A stretch of 57,898 nucleotides of DNA from JAYZQT01 sp964412235 (lineage in GTDB: Bacteria > Pseudomonadota > Alphaproteobacteria > MPNO01 > UBA830). The notes under the pieces are model-generated. The model was not told the origin of the DNA, searched no databases, and saw only the letters and a program-made list of their open reading frames with translations. The position numbers and the translations under genes were made by a program. Shown piece after piece: positions 8,569 through 16,857 of the stretch. Location of the stretch: NCBI GenBank assembly GCA_964412235.1, contig CAYPNT010000008.1, positions 1 to 57,898 of the forward strand, read 5' to 3'. Within the stretch, counting starts at the first letter, position 1; each line of letters starts with the position of its first letter.

Positions 8569-8783
8569 GCGCACTCTGCAAAGTCATCAAGGCAAAGCTA
8601 ACTGAAACGCCCATGCAGTTTTCTGAGGTTGTTGATGACCACCTTGAGGTGTCGTGGCGCGACTTCCTACAAGCATGGGGGCAGTTGCGGGAAGAAGATA
8701 TATTCAAGCGCGACGATATCGGGCGTTACTATATTGAGGGAGGGGCAGCAGAAGCCATTGCCGCGGAAACCAAGGCAGAATAG
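8565..8783 (+). CDS. Small protein translationally coupled to UbiD (unknown)
   Basis: This 72-residue protein begins at ATGA, overlapping the ubiD stop by four bases, so translation is likely coupled. The sequence is acidic and helical, with a shape (FSEVVDDHL, then SWRDFLQAWGQL, then KRDDIGRYYI) that looks like a compact winged-helix-type fold. It does not resemble the small zinc-ribbon subunit (VdcD/BsdD) of hydroxybenzoate decarboxylases. It could be a subunit or stabiliser of the decarboxylase; that is inferred only from the overlap. Confidence 0.65.
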   Translation: MSALCKVIKAKLTETPMQFSEVVDDHLEVSWRDFLQAWGQLREEDIFKRDDIGRYYIEGGAAEAIAAETKAE

Positions 8784-8797
8784 TGAGGGTCCTACAC

Positions 8798-8822
8798 CCC
8801 TTTCGATCTAATGACGAAAGGG
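8798..8822. other. Stem-loop after the ubiD-coupled gene
   Basis: CCCTTTCG (8798-8805) pairs perfectly with CGAAAGGG (8815-8822) around a nine-base loop, 15 bases after the stop codon. No T-run follows, so it is not a standard terminator on the plus strand. It may stabilise the 3' end of the ubiD message or reduce read-through. Confidence 0.4.
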
Positions 8823-9050
8823 AATGCCGTTTCATCGTTCAAAATACCAGGCTGTCGTTCCAGAACTCTCCGACCAGGAATGTAGCTTACCGGTGGGCGT
8901 GATTTTTGGGCGCGAGTGAACGGGGTATAAATCCCTAGCTGTGCTTACCTGCATTAGACTCATCCACTGCCTGTTGGTAACTTTGATAAGTTTTTAATCC
9001 CAAGATGCTAAAAGTGTCGGAAAACGCATTGCGACCCCCGGGGAGGAGAA

Positions 9051-10538
9051 ATGCTGAAGACAGGTGACGATCATCTACGCGGATTGCGCGACGGACGGGT
9101 GGTCTATCTTGGGAGTGAGCGTATTGATGATGTCACTACCCACCCTGCTTTTTCGGAAGCTGCACGGACCGTGGCGCTAATGTATGATCTTAAAAGAAGT
9201 ACTGCGTTACTTGATGTCTGTTCATACGAACTTGCTGACGAACGGCACTCGGCGTGGTGGCTCCCGGCAAAAACCAAGGATGATTTGCGGCTTCGCATGC
9301 AATGCAGTAAGGCGGTAGCTGACATGACCTACGGCATGATGGGTCGCACTCCCGATCATGTGAATGGTTTCGTCACGGGCATGATCACTGACCCATCCGT
9401 CTTTAATACGGAGAAATACAAATTTAGTGAGAATATCGTGCGCTATTACGATTATTGCAGGGACCGGGATCTTTTCTTGACGAATGCGGTTTTGCCTCCC
9501 CAAGCGGCGCGAGATCCCGACTATTACACCCGAAAGAATTTACCGGTACCGACGCTCAAGGTAATCCGAGAAACAGATGACGGCATTGTCATCGATGGTA
9601 TGAAAATGCTCGCGTCTAGCGCCGTGCTTGGAGATGAAATTTGGATTGGTAATTTGTTGCCGCTCGCGCCCAATCAAACCAATGAGGGGGTGACCTGTGC
9701 GATTCCCGTCAACGCGGAAGGTTTGAGGCTTTGGTCACGCCAGCCGCTGAGCAAAAACACTCCGACGGAATTTGATGGCCCGCTAGCGTGGCGCTTTGAT
9801 GAGACTGACAGCATGGTTATGTGTAAAGAGGTGAAAGTGCCTTGGGAGCGGGTGTTCGTCTTTGATGATGCCGTTCTTCCACGCGAAATATATATACGTA
9901 CTGCCGCGCACAACTATGGCAATAACCAATCGAACGTGCGCTTTCTCTCGAAGCTCCAACTAATTGTCGGCGTCTGTAGCAAAGTCGCATATTCCAGCGG
10001 CGCTAACGAAGTCCCGGCAGTACGAGAGGTCCTCGGACGTATGGCAGCCCTTGAGGCGCTGCTGTCAGGGGCAATTTACGGGCAAATTGAAGCAGCAGAG
10101 AAATGGCCTGAAGGCTATATGGTGTTTAATCGTCGTATGCTTTATGCGGCTCTCAATTGGTGCACCGAGATGTATTCGCCGATTATCGATCAGCTCCGTG
10201 AATTGTGTGGTGGTGGCGTATTCCAAATGCCCGCAAACGCGTCGGTTATGCATGACCCGGAGATGCGCGGGGAATTTGAAAAATACTGGCAGACACCGCA
10301 AATGGCCGCACTTGATCGCATGAAGCTCTTTAAATTGGCATGGGACCTTGTTGGGTCAGAGTTTGCGGGCCGCCAACAACAATATGAAAAATTTTATGCG
10401 GGTGCTGCGTTTATCGTACGAGGCCACAATTACCGTGAGGCCGACTGGGACTTCTTTCACGGAATAGTAGATGAACTCATGAATAGCTATCAGGTGCTCG
10501 GCGGGTATCAAGCGACAGACAGTGGAGAGAAGGGATGA
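9051..10538 (+). CDS. HpaB-like FADH2-dependent hydroxylase (4-hydroxyphenylacetate 3-monooxygenase/4-hydroxybutyryl-CoA dehydratase superfamily)
   Basis: The 495-residue protein has the length and order of HpaB-type oxygenases: an N-terminal helical part with L-R-D-G-R-V-V-Y, the YGMMGRTPDHVNGFVTGM segment, a central beta domain, and C-terminal L-C-G-G-G-V-F-Q-M-P acyl-CoA-dehydrogenase-like helices. These cytoplasmic enzymes use FADH2 from a partner flavin reductase to hydroxylate phenols or hydroxypyridines. A flavin reductase-like gene is present in the window but 22 kb away. A strong GGAGGAG site precedes the ATG. The stop overlaps the start of the next LLM gene by four bases. Confidence 0.87.
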   Translation: MLKTGDDHLRGLRDGRVVYLGSERIDDVTTHPAFSEAARTVALMYDLKRSTALLDVCSYELADERHSAWWLPAKTKDDLRLRMQCSKAVADMTYGMMGRTPDHVNGFVTGMITDPSVFNTEKYKFSENIVRYYDYCRDRDLFLTNAVLPPQAARDPDYYTRKNLPVPTLKVIRETDDGIVIDGMKMLASSAVLGDEIWIGNLLPLAPNQTNEGVTCAIPVNAEGLRLWSRQPLSKNTPTEFDGPLAWRFDETDSMVMCKEVKVPWERVFVFDDAVLPREIYIRTAAHNYGNNQSNVRFLSKLQLIVGVCSKVAYSSGANEVPAVREVLGRMAALEALLSGAIYGQIEAAEKWPEGYMVFNRRMLYAALNWCTEMYSPIIDQLRELCGGGVFQMPANASVMHDPEMRGEFEKYWQTPQMAALDRMKLFKLAWDLVGSEFAGRQQQYEKFYAGAAFIVRGHNYREADWDFFHGIVDELMNSYQVLGGYQATDSGEKG

Positions 10539-11572
10539 CAGACGTGAAGTGTGACGGTTTGGATATTGGCCTCTTTAGCGTTTCATCGACCGCGGACAAC
10601 CGAGCAGTCGCACAAAGAGCTGAGGCACGCGGGTTTGAGCGTGTTTGGTTGGCAGAGGATTACCATAGTCGAGATCTTATCGTCCAAGCGACGGCAATCG
10701 GAGCGGCGACAAACTCCATTCAGCTGGGTCTAGGAATTGTTAATCCTTTTACGCGTCACCCAGCCCAAATTGCCATGGCGGTGGCCGACATTGAGGAACT
10801 TTGTGGGCCGCGTATTGTTCTCGGTTTAGGGGCGGGACACACCGCCATTAATGCTCATGGCATCGAAAAACCGCGTCCTATCACCGCCCTTAAGGAAGCC
10901 GGAGAAATTTGCCGACGCTTACTCCAAGGGGAACGGGTGATCTTTGAAGGTGATATCTTTCGTTTGCCCTCTCCCGGGACAAAACTTCGTTTCACTCTCG
11001 CCCGGTCACGTGTGCCAATGTATTTCGGAACGATGGGCCCGCGAACATTGAGGTCCGTCGCTTCGGTATCAGACGGCGTTAAGTTTAGTGTTTTTACTAC
11101 ACCGGCATATGCAAAGACGTGTATGGCACACCTGAGAGAAGCCCTTGTTGGAACGTCCCGCTCAATAGATGACATCGATATCTCTTGCTACATCATTTTT
11201 TCGGTTAACGAAGACCGAGGCGCGGCGCGTGATGCCGCGCGGCCCCTTGTCGCACATTACGTAATGCAGATACCCGACATGACCCGTTACGAATATGCGG
11301 GCCTGGACATTCCTATGATGAAAGGGCTGCAGAGCGAGCTAAGAAGTGCGTTCAATGGAAGTAGATTTAATGATGCTATTTCTAAAGTCCCCGACGTCGT
11401 TGTAGATGAGTTGGCGGTGACTGGGACACCAACCGAGTGTATTGAGCGATTGAAAATGTACGCGGCGGCGGGCATCAAAACCCCAGTTCTATATCACGTG
11501 TTGGGACCAAACCGACTTGAGGCCATCGACACGATTGCTGATTCAATCCGGCCAAGTCTAGTTGCAGCGTAA
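10535..11572 (+). CDS. LLM class flavin-dependent oxidoreductase, Mer-like (LLM paralog 1)
   Basis: This 345-residue TIM-barrel protein belongs to the luciferase-like family, most like the methylenetetrahydromethanopterin reductase-type branch: short N-terminal strand, E-A-R-G-F-E-R-V-W-L-A-E-D-Y-H, the R-H-P-A-Q-I-A-M-A segment, and G-L-G-A-G-H. It should bind FMN or coenzyme F420 and act on a small organic molecule. Start ATGA overlaps the upstream hydroxylase stop, with GGAGAGAAGG as ribosome binding site, so the two are co-translated and probably act on the same substrate. Cofactor choice cannot be decided from the sequence. Confidence 0.85.
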   Translation: MTDVKCDGLDIGLFSVSSTADNRAVAQRAEARGFERVWLAEDYHSRDLIVQATAIGAATNSIQLGLGIVNPFTRHPAQIAMAVADIEELCGPRIVLGLGAGHTAINAHGIEKPRPITALKEAGEICRRLLQGERVIFEGDIFRLPSPGTKLRFTLARSRVPMYFGTMGPRTLRSVASVSDGVKFSVFTTPAYAKTCMAHLREALVGTSRSIDDIDISCYIIFSVNEDRGAARDAARPLVAHYVMQIPDMTRYEYAGLDIPMMKGLQSELRSAFNGSRFNDAISKVPDVVVDELAVTGTPTECIERLKMYAAAGIKTPVLYHVLGPNRLEAIDTIADSIRPSLVAA

Positions 11573-11868
11573 GCATTAAAAAGTTCCTCCCTATTATGAC
11601 CGCGTGGGTCGGGTCTCATGGCTGAGCAACATAATATTCCTAGTCATTAATGTTTTTCAGTGGGTTGTATAAATAGTACCTTTTGGGTGCGTGTTGGATG
11701 GCGTTAAGTCTTTGGGTTGACGGTATAAAAACTGGTCGAGAATTGTTTTGTTGTGACGGTGAGGAGGTCTGATCCGTCGATCATTGTCTCCCCTTTTAAA
11801 ACTTTCTCGAATTGCTTAGTCTCTAAGTAGAACAAATAAGTTTAATAAGGGACAAAACAGGAGGAGAC

Positions 11869-12888
11869 ATGTTTAAACGTATTCAATTTGCACTCGCTGC
11901 CGTGCCCATAGTTATGGGGGTAGGTATAACTTTACCAGCGGCGGCCGATGTCGCAGGTTTCTACAAAGGTCGAACGGTAACAATCGTCGTCCCAGGCGGC
12001 CTCGGAGCCTCTCTAGGACTTTATGGCCGGCTTCTCGCGGAGCACTGGACCAAGCATATTCCTGGCAATCCGAATGTAATCGTCACATCTCGACCTGGTG
12101 GTGGCGGTACCAAAGGAGCCGCTTACGTATATAATGCTGCGCCGAAAGACGGTACCTATGTAGCAGAAGTTCTGGCGCCATCAGTCCTCGCGCCGACGTT
12201 GCGTAACGTAAAGTTTGACGCAACCAAATTTCAATGGCTTGGGTCTATAACACAGAGACCCAGCGTCGTGTCCGTATTTCACACAGCGCCCGCGACGACA
12301 CTTTCAGGCTTGAAAAAAACTCCGGTTATTATGGGTTCCACTGGCCTTGGCTCTGAGACTTATTTGATGCCAACCCTGATGAACCACCTTCTCGGTACTA
12401 AGTTCAAAATAGTGAAAGGTTACAAGGGCGGAGCAGCAATAAATAAGGCGATTGCCCAAAAAGAGGTGCATGGGCGAATGAACTATTGGACTGGTTGGAC
12501 CACAATTAAGAATGACTGGCTCAAGACTGGAAAGCTCAAACATATCATCCAGTACGGGCCGAAAATTCCGGAACTACCAAACGTCCCACACATGGCTGAT
12601 CTCGTGAAAGGTAAGGAGGGCATGGCAATGCTCAGATTTATCGAGGTCTGCGAAAAGGTTGGTATGGGCTTCTGGGTCGCACCAGGGGTGCCAAAGGACA
12701 GAACCGCTGCTCTTCGTAAATCGTTTATGGCGACCATGAGAGATCCCGCTTTTCTCGCGGACGCGAAAAAACGCAGAGCGCCGGTAGCGGCGATATCGGG
12801 CAGTGAACTGAGCACGATTGTTAATGCTGGCCTCAACGTTTCACCGGCGTTGGTGAAGAAAATGAAGGCGGTGTACGGCTTTAAATAA
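11869..12888 (+). CDS. Periplasmic substrate-binding protein, Bug/TctC (tripartite tricarboxylate transporter) family
   Basis: The 339-residue protein has a signal peptide (MFKRI, hydrophobic core, cleavage after about AAAD at residue 27), then the family's G-R-T-V-T-I-V-V-P-G-G opening, a ligand loop R-P-G-G-G-G and AYVYNAAPKDGTY. It should bind an organic acid in the periplasm. The TctA and TctB membrane partners are absent from the window, as is common for orphan Bug proteins. Its ribosome binding site GGAGGAG is strong, it follows the ubiD-hydroxylase-LLM cluster in the same direction with a 296-base gap, and a terminator closes it. Confidence 0.88.
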   Translation: MFKRIQFALAAVPIVMGVGITLPAAADVAGFYKGRTVTIVVPGGLGASLGLYGRLLAEHWTKHIPGNPNVIVTSRPGGGGTKGAAYVYNAAPKDGTYVAEVLAPSVLAPTLRNVKFDATKFQWLGSITQRPSVVSVFHTAPATTLSGLKKTPVIMGSTGLGSETYLMPTLMNHLLGTKFKIVKGYKGGAAINKAIAQKEVHGRMNYWTGWTTIKNDWLKTGKLKHIIQYGPKIPELPNVPHMADLVKGKEGMAMLRFIEVCEKVGMGFWVAPGVPKDRTAALRKSFMATMRDPAFLADAKKRRAPVAAISGSELSTIVNAGLNVSPALVKKMKAVYGFK

Positions 12889-12908
12889 GCCGCTATCTAT
12901 CATAAATG

Positions 12909-12937
12909 GGGCGGGGGTAATTGACCCGCCCTTTTTT
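12909..12937 (+). terminator. Rho-independent terminator after the TctC-like gene
   Basis: GGGCGGG (12909-12915) pairs with CCCGCCC (12925-12931), followed by six T at 12932-12937. It lies 20 bases after the stop codon and ends the plus-strand cluster; the next gene converges from the other side. Confidence 0.9.
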
Positions 12938-12998
12938 GATAAGTGTCAGTATTTGCTCGCTTTTGACAATGGTTTTTACGATTTTTTAAAAGCTGATC

Positions 12999-14336
12999 TC
13001 AGTGGTCTGCGAGATTTTCGCGCAGTGTTTTGCCTGCATATTCGGTGCGGAAGCGACCGCGTCTTTGTAATTCCGGCACAAGAAAATCGATAATATTCAG
13101 AAGGTCGCGGGGACTTTTTGGTGGGTGAGCAATCATAAAGCCGCCGCACTCACCGGTCTCAACAAATACTTCTTCCATGTAGTCGGCGACTTCGGCCGCG
13201 GATCCCGCAACAGCGTGGTCGTGCGCTACAGAATGTGCCCGAAGTTCTTCATAAAATTCATCTCGGGTCATAACCTTTTCAGGGTTCAGATGATGCGTAT
13301 TGTTCATAAACTCAACGGGAGAAGCGTTTCGCTTAATAATGACCTCGTTTATTTCGTTGAGTGTGAACGAGTTCGGCAGTTGAGAAAGGTCGTATCCGCA
13401 TTGATGAGACATAAATGCGCCGAACGCTTCCATGGGTATAGCTGACAGTAGCTGGTCCTTTCTTCGCTTCGCTTCTGCCGAATCTTCTTCCACTAGTAAC
13501 ACCACATCCCAAATGATCCCTACTTTTGATGGATCGCGTCCTTCGGCTATTAGGGCTTCGTCAAGCGCCTTACGGTGGGTGACTTGTCGAGAAAGTCCCG
13601 GGCTGGCTGCGAATACGTGATCCACAAAGTGAGCTGAAGCCTTTATTCCGCGCGGCGAAGCCCCTGCTTGAACAATTACGGGTTCGATTTGTGGCGAGGG
13701 TACGCAGGATAGTGGTCCCGCGACAGAGAAATACTCCCCTTCGTGGTCAATGGCTTGGACTTTTGACGGATCTGCGGCGATCCCGGATACGCGGTCCCAG
13801 ACAAATGCGTCTGGTTCAACGCTGTTCCAAAGTGCCTTGCACACGTCGATAAACTCTTCCATGCGGTCATATCGTTTTGAATGCTCCATCAGTTCACGGA
13901 AGCCGTAATTTGCAGCGTCCGCGGCACGCGAGGAGGCAATGACGTTGAAGGCTATTCTACCATTTGTAATGTGGTCCAACGAATTGAGTAGTCTTGCGAC
14001 ATAGAACGGGTGCATGAACGTTGATGAGTAGGTAAGTCCAAAACCAATGTGTTTGGTTATATCTGACATGAGAGCGATATAGGGGCTCATGTCTTGACGG
14101 GGCCAGCCCACCGCCCATTTTACAGCATCGTCTCGTTTGCCCTCCCAAGTTTTCGGTATACCCGAACCATCGCCGAAAAAGATAAAATCCAGGAGCCCCC
14201 GTTCAGCTATTAGTGCCATTTCCTTATAGAGGCGGATATCGGGAAAGACGGCATGGCTCCAAGAGCCAGGCGCTCGCCAACGTCCTTCAAGATGGGTCCA
14301 AGAGAGATCATAACCGAGGTGCATTTTTTTCGGCAT
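12999..14336 (-). CDS. NtaA/SnaA/DszA-type FMN-dependent monooxygenase (LLM paralog 2)
   Basis: The 445-residue protein has the length and signature segments of the nitrilotriacetate/dibenzothiophene-sulfone monooxygenase branch: W-R-A-P-G-S near the start, the T-Y-S-S-T-F-M-H-P-F strand, the NGRIAFNVIAS motif, the RYDRMEEFIDV helix, and V-I-V-Q-A-G-A-S-P-R-G. Such enzymes use reduced FMN from a separate reductase to oxidise amines, sulfones or related compounds. It is monocistronic, converging on the terminator of the TctC-like gene. AAGGT precedes the ATG. Substrate unknown. Confidence 0.88.
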   Translation of the reverse strand: MPKKMHLGYDLSWTHLEGRWRAPGSWSHAVFPDIRLYKEMALIAERGLLDFIFFGDGSGIPKTWEGKRDDAVKWAVGWPRQDMSPYIALMSDITKHIGFGLTYSSTFMHPFYVARLLNSLDHITNGRIAFNVIASSRAADAANYGFRELMEHSKRYDRMEEFIDVCKALWNSVEPDAFVWDRVSGIAADPSKVQAIDHEGEYFSVAGPLSCVPSPQIEPVIVQAGASPRGIKASAHFVDHVFAASPGLSRQVTHRKALDEALIAEGRDPSKVGIIWDVVLLVEEDSAEAKRRKDQLLSAIPMEAFGAFMSHQCGYDLSQLPNSFTLNEINEVIIKRNASPVEFMNNTHHLNPEKVMTRDEFYEELRAHSVAHDHAVAGSAAEVADYMEEVFVETGECGGFMIAHPPKSPRDLLNIIDFLVPELQRRGRFRTEYAGKTLRENLADH

Positions 14337-14564
14337 TGGGTCTTACCTTCAGTAACTCACATGGTCTTATATAACTTTATCGTATGTGCAAGTCCGCAAA
14401 AGCATACAACCGAACAAAACAAATCGCATGCAAGGCATATGTCTTTTCGTTTCTGGCCTGCAAGAACATTTAAATGGCCAACATGAAGACGGTACGGCCC
14501 CCGAGTAGAGACGGTCCCCGAATCAAAAGCGGGAATATTTTAGCTTTTTACGATCGATGTGCCG

Positions 14565-14903
14565 TTAGGCACCCTTCTTTTGATTGCCAAATAGGGCCAG
14601 GATGCCACCAACGAGCACGAGCGCCATGCACACGGCAACGATGGTGCCCCCGCCATACGCCGCTATAACAGCCGTGACAATCAAAAGGATACCCGGGACT
14701 TTTCCTTTTGCGCCCATAGCGACAGCACTGAATACAATTGTCAGAAATGAGCATAAGAGGCCTATCCAGCCCATTATTACGACGTCTTCGCCACCCTTAG
14801 CCTCTACCGCCATACCTAGTCCCCCAAAAAACAGGGTAACGACCGCTGCTATGGTTCCAAATATACCAGCAATTAATGCTATTATTCCGCCGGCTTTCTT
14901 CAT
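14565..14903 (-). CDS. Small integral membrane protein with four hydrophobic segments
   Basis: The 112-residue protein starts MKKAGGIIALIAGI, right after an ideal GGAGG site; a longer in-frame start exists at 14963 but lacks a ribosome binding site. It shows four hydrophobic stretches with short loops and a basic tail (GNQKKGA), so it should sit in the inner membrane. It resembles DUF4064-type four-helix proteins in build. No function is evident, and it is not part of any clear operon. Confidence 0.7.
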   Translation of the reverse strand: MKKAGGIIALIAGIFGTIAAVVTLFFGGLGMAVEAKGGEDVVIMGWIGLLCSFLTIVFSAVAMGAKGKVPGILLIVTAVIAAYGGGTIVAVCMALVLVGGILALFGNQKKGA

Positions 14904-15122
14904 AGTTCCTCCAGTATTAGTGTGTTCGTGAGATCTCTTAAAGTTAACGTTATTCTTGGTCAATAATCAATAAAAGGTAAGGGGCGCGGTTAGCGACCAA
15001 AACCGAAGTGGTGCTTGCGCGGGTGTGCGCCTCAAAATGTATGAAGCTTTTGTTCTACTGTTCTCGCATGTCCTTCGATTTTGACTTGACGTTGAAGGTA
15101 AAAAACCGCAGTTTTTCGGCGT

Positions 15123-15199
15123 CGGAGCGTGGCGCAGTCTGGTAGCGCACTTGACTGGGGGTCAAGTGGTCGTAGGTTCAAATCCTATCGCTCCGACCA
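15123..15199 (+). tRNA. tRNA-Pro (anticodon GGG)
   Basis: A 77-base cloverleaf: acceptor arms CGGAGCG and CGCTCCG pair over seven bases, the anticodon stem CTTGA/TCAAG encloses the loop CTGGGGG with anticodon GGG (reads CCC), and the T arm GTAGG-TTCAAAT-CCTAT is normal. The 3' CCA is encoded (15197-15199). Confidence 0.97.
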
Positions 15200-15221
15200 T
15201 TCTTTTAGTTAATAAAAACAA

Positions 15222-15252
15222 AGGGTTAGACAAAATTGCCTAACCCTATTTT
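15222..15252 (+). terminator. Terminator of tRNA-Pro
   Basis: AGGGTTAG (15222-15229) pairs perfectly with CTAACCCT (15240-15247) around a ten-base loop, followed by a short T-run (ATTTT). It lies 22 bases after the tRNA CCA end. Confidence 0.75.
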
Positions 15253-15499
15253 GACGCGTCATTTCGCAGTGTAGTACTTTTTGTAGTACCTGAAGAACTA
15301 AGCAGCCTCCAAACCGACCTTTTCGGCTGCGCCTTTTTTTGGAGGCATCGTACGATTTAGCCGTAATGCGTCGGAGTTCCGTTAGTTTACCCACAGACCA
15401 ACCTCCCCGAAGAGGGGCACCAGCTGGTTGTCTCGTCAACTTCCTGTGCTTTAGTATACTTAGCTTGTGTAATTAGCCCAAAATTGAATGAGGATACAA
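15253..15499. other. Non-coding stretch with competing hairpins
   Basis: No gene can be supported here. GCAGCC (15302-15307) pairs with GGCTGC (15325-15330) and is followed after GCC by seven T (15334-15340), which is a good terminator on the plus strand. The overlapping GCCTCC (15305-15310) can pair instead with GGAGGC (15341-15346), which would disrupt it. On the minus strand a very short frame (ATG-CCT-CCA at about 15345) ends at once, so this may also be a remnant of a small gene. Confidence 0.4.
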
Positions 15500-16288
15500 A
15501 TGCTTGAGCTGTATCATAATACAATGTCCTCTTGTGCCCAGAAAGTTCGTATTTGTCTTGCGGAAAAAGGGTTGGAGTGGAAGAGTCATCACCTTAATTT
15601 GCGCAAAGGGGACCAGCAACGTCTCGAATACTTGAAGCTCAATCCCAAGGGGGTAGTGCCAACACTCGTTGATAGAGACAAGGTAATCAGAGAATCCAAC
15701 GTAATACTCGAATATTTGGAAGAAGCCTTTCCAAATCCGCCACTATTACCGATCGATCCGTACCAAAGGGCGACTGCCCGACTGTGGAACCAACGCCTTA
15801 CAGAGGGGCATCACGACATTGGAACCGCAACACTCAGTATGGGGATAGCTTTTCGGCATCAATTTCTGGCCAAGGGTGAACCTGCCTGCCGGGAATTAAT
15901 TGATAATATTCCGGATCCTGTAAAACGCGAACGCCGGCGTGACGTTATATATAACGGCGTCGACGGAAAGGAATTCCCTATCGCAGTAAATATGTGGGTG
16001 GCATTGCTTCGTGACATGGAAAAGGCATTAGGTGAGCATAAATGGCTTGCGGCTGACGTTTACACGATAACGGACGCCGCATTTACACCGTATTTAACCC
16101 GTCTCGACCATTTAAACGTTCTTGGGTTTATTAACGATAAGCCTCGAATTACAGCTTGGTACGAAGCTATTAAGGATCGCGCGAGCTATCGGTTAGGGGT
16201 CACGGAGTGGCTGGACGAAAGTTATTTGGAATTGATGACGGAAAAAGGTAACGAAGCGTGGCCAAAAATCGCACGTATGATCCCCTAG
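15500..16288 (+). CDS. Glutathione S-transferase family protein (paralog A)
   Basis: The 262-residue protein has an N-terminal thioredoxin fold (MLELYHN, then SSCAQKVRI with the Ser/Cys active-site loop), the conserved cis-Pro region KGVVPTLV, the glutathione gamma-glutamyl site E-S-N-V-I-L-E-Y-L, and an all-helical C-terminal domain. ATG 15500 is preferred over 15488 because it starts the typical first strand and has GAGGA before it. It resembles the GST at 18743 (shared EYLKLNPKGVVPTLV), so the two look like ancient duplicates. In this setting a role in dehalogenation, ether cleavage or isomerisation of aromatic intermediates is possible but unproven. Confidence 0.87.
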   Translation: MLELYHNTMSSCAQKVRICLAEKGLEWKSHHLNLRKGDQQRLEYLKLNPKGVVPTLVDRDKVIRESNVILEYLEEAFPNPPLLPIDPYQRATARLWNQRLTEGHHDIGTATLSMGIAFRHQFLAKGEPACRELIDNIPDPVKRERRRDVIYNGVDGKEFPIAVNMWVALLRDMEKALGEHKWLAADVYTITDAAFTPYLTRLDHLNVLGFINDKPRITAWYEAIKDRASYRLGVTEWLDESYLELMTEKGNEAWPKIARMIP

Positions 16289-16497
16289 AAATCTGTATAA
16301 AGTTCACCGAAAAGTTTCCAAATGATTTTCGTCGTTCACGCCACTGAGCGTACGAGCAATTTCTGCAGGCGCGATGACCTCTGCCGCCTTTAAGGGTGAA
16401 GGTCCTTCATAATTAGCACACGTTCGCCTTTTAGCACTTCACCCCTCGTCAATTCGCGACGTTTCGATATAATTAAGAAGAAAGGAAGGGGCTTTTC

Positions 16498-16701
16498 GTG
16501 AAAAAATCGACGCGAATTTCTTTGGTAATTATGCTTTTTTGGATTGCTTTCATAGGCCTGGGTGCAAGCGAGGTTTTGGATATACACGGTCTATATTTAT
16601 TCCAAAGTGAAGAAATATTCTGGTGGACAATTATCGGCGCCGCGATGATCTGGGCGCTTAAATTACTTTTTGGAAAAATGGTGGATAAAGAAGACCGGTG
16701 A
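16498..16701 (+). CDS. Small two-helix membrane protein (unknown)
   Basis: A 67-residue protein starting at GTG after GGAAGGGG. It has two hydrophobic segments (ISLVIMLFWIAFIGL and WWTIIGAAMIWAL) separated by a short loop, and a charged C-terminus. This is the layout of many uncharacterised small inner-membrane proteins. The good ribosome binding site supports real translation; the function is unknown. Confidence 0.6.
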   Translation: MKKSTRISLVIMLFWIAFIGLGASEVLDIHGLYLFQSEEIFWWTIIGAAMIWALKLLFGKMVDKEDR

Positions 16702-16857
16702 GTGGAGTGAGAATGATCTTACATGAACCACTCGGCCAATTGTTGTCTTCCGTTTTACGGAGACCTCAGCCTTGATCACTGTGTTGTCACGGGTGCCGAC
16801 GGGAACAGAGTGATAATATTAGCAAATGTTTGTGTCGGACACTAAGGATATAACTAC

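Noticed and set aside
8565..8783. VdcD/BsdD small subunit of hydroxybenzoate decarboxylase
   Set aside because: Those proteins are Cys-rich zinc ribbons; this one has a single Cys and a different, helical pattern.
15123..15499. tRNA-Pro as an integration site of a genomic island
   Set aside because: No integrase and no repeat of the tRNA 3' end was noticed in the window. The tRNA is complete with its own terminator.
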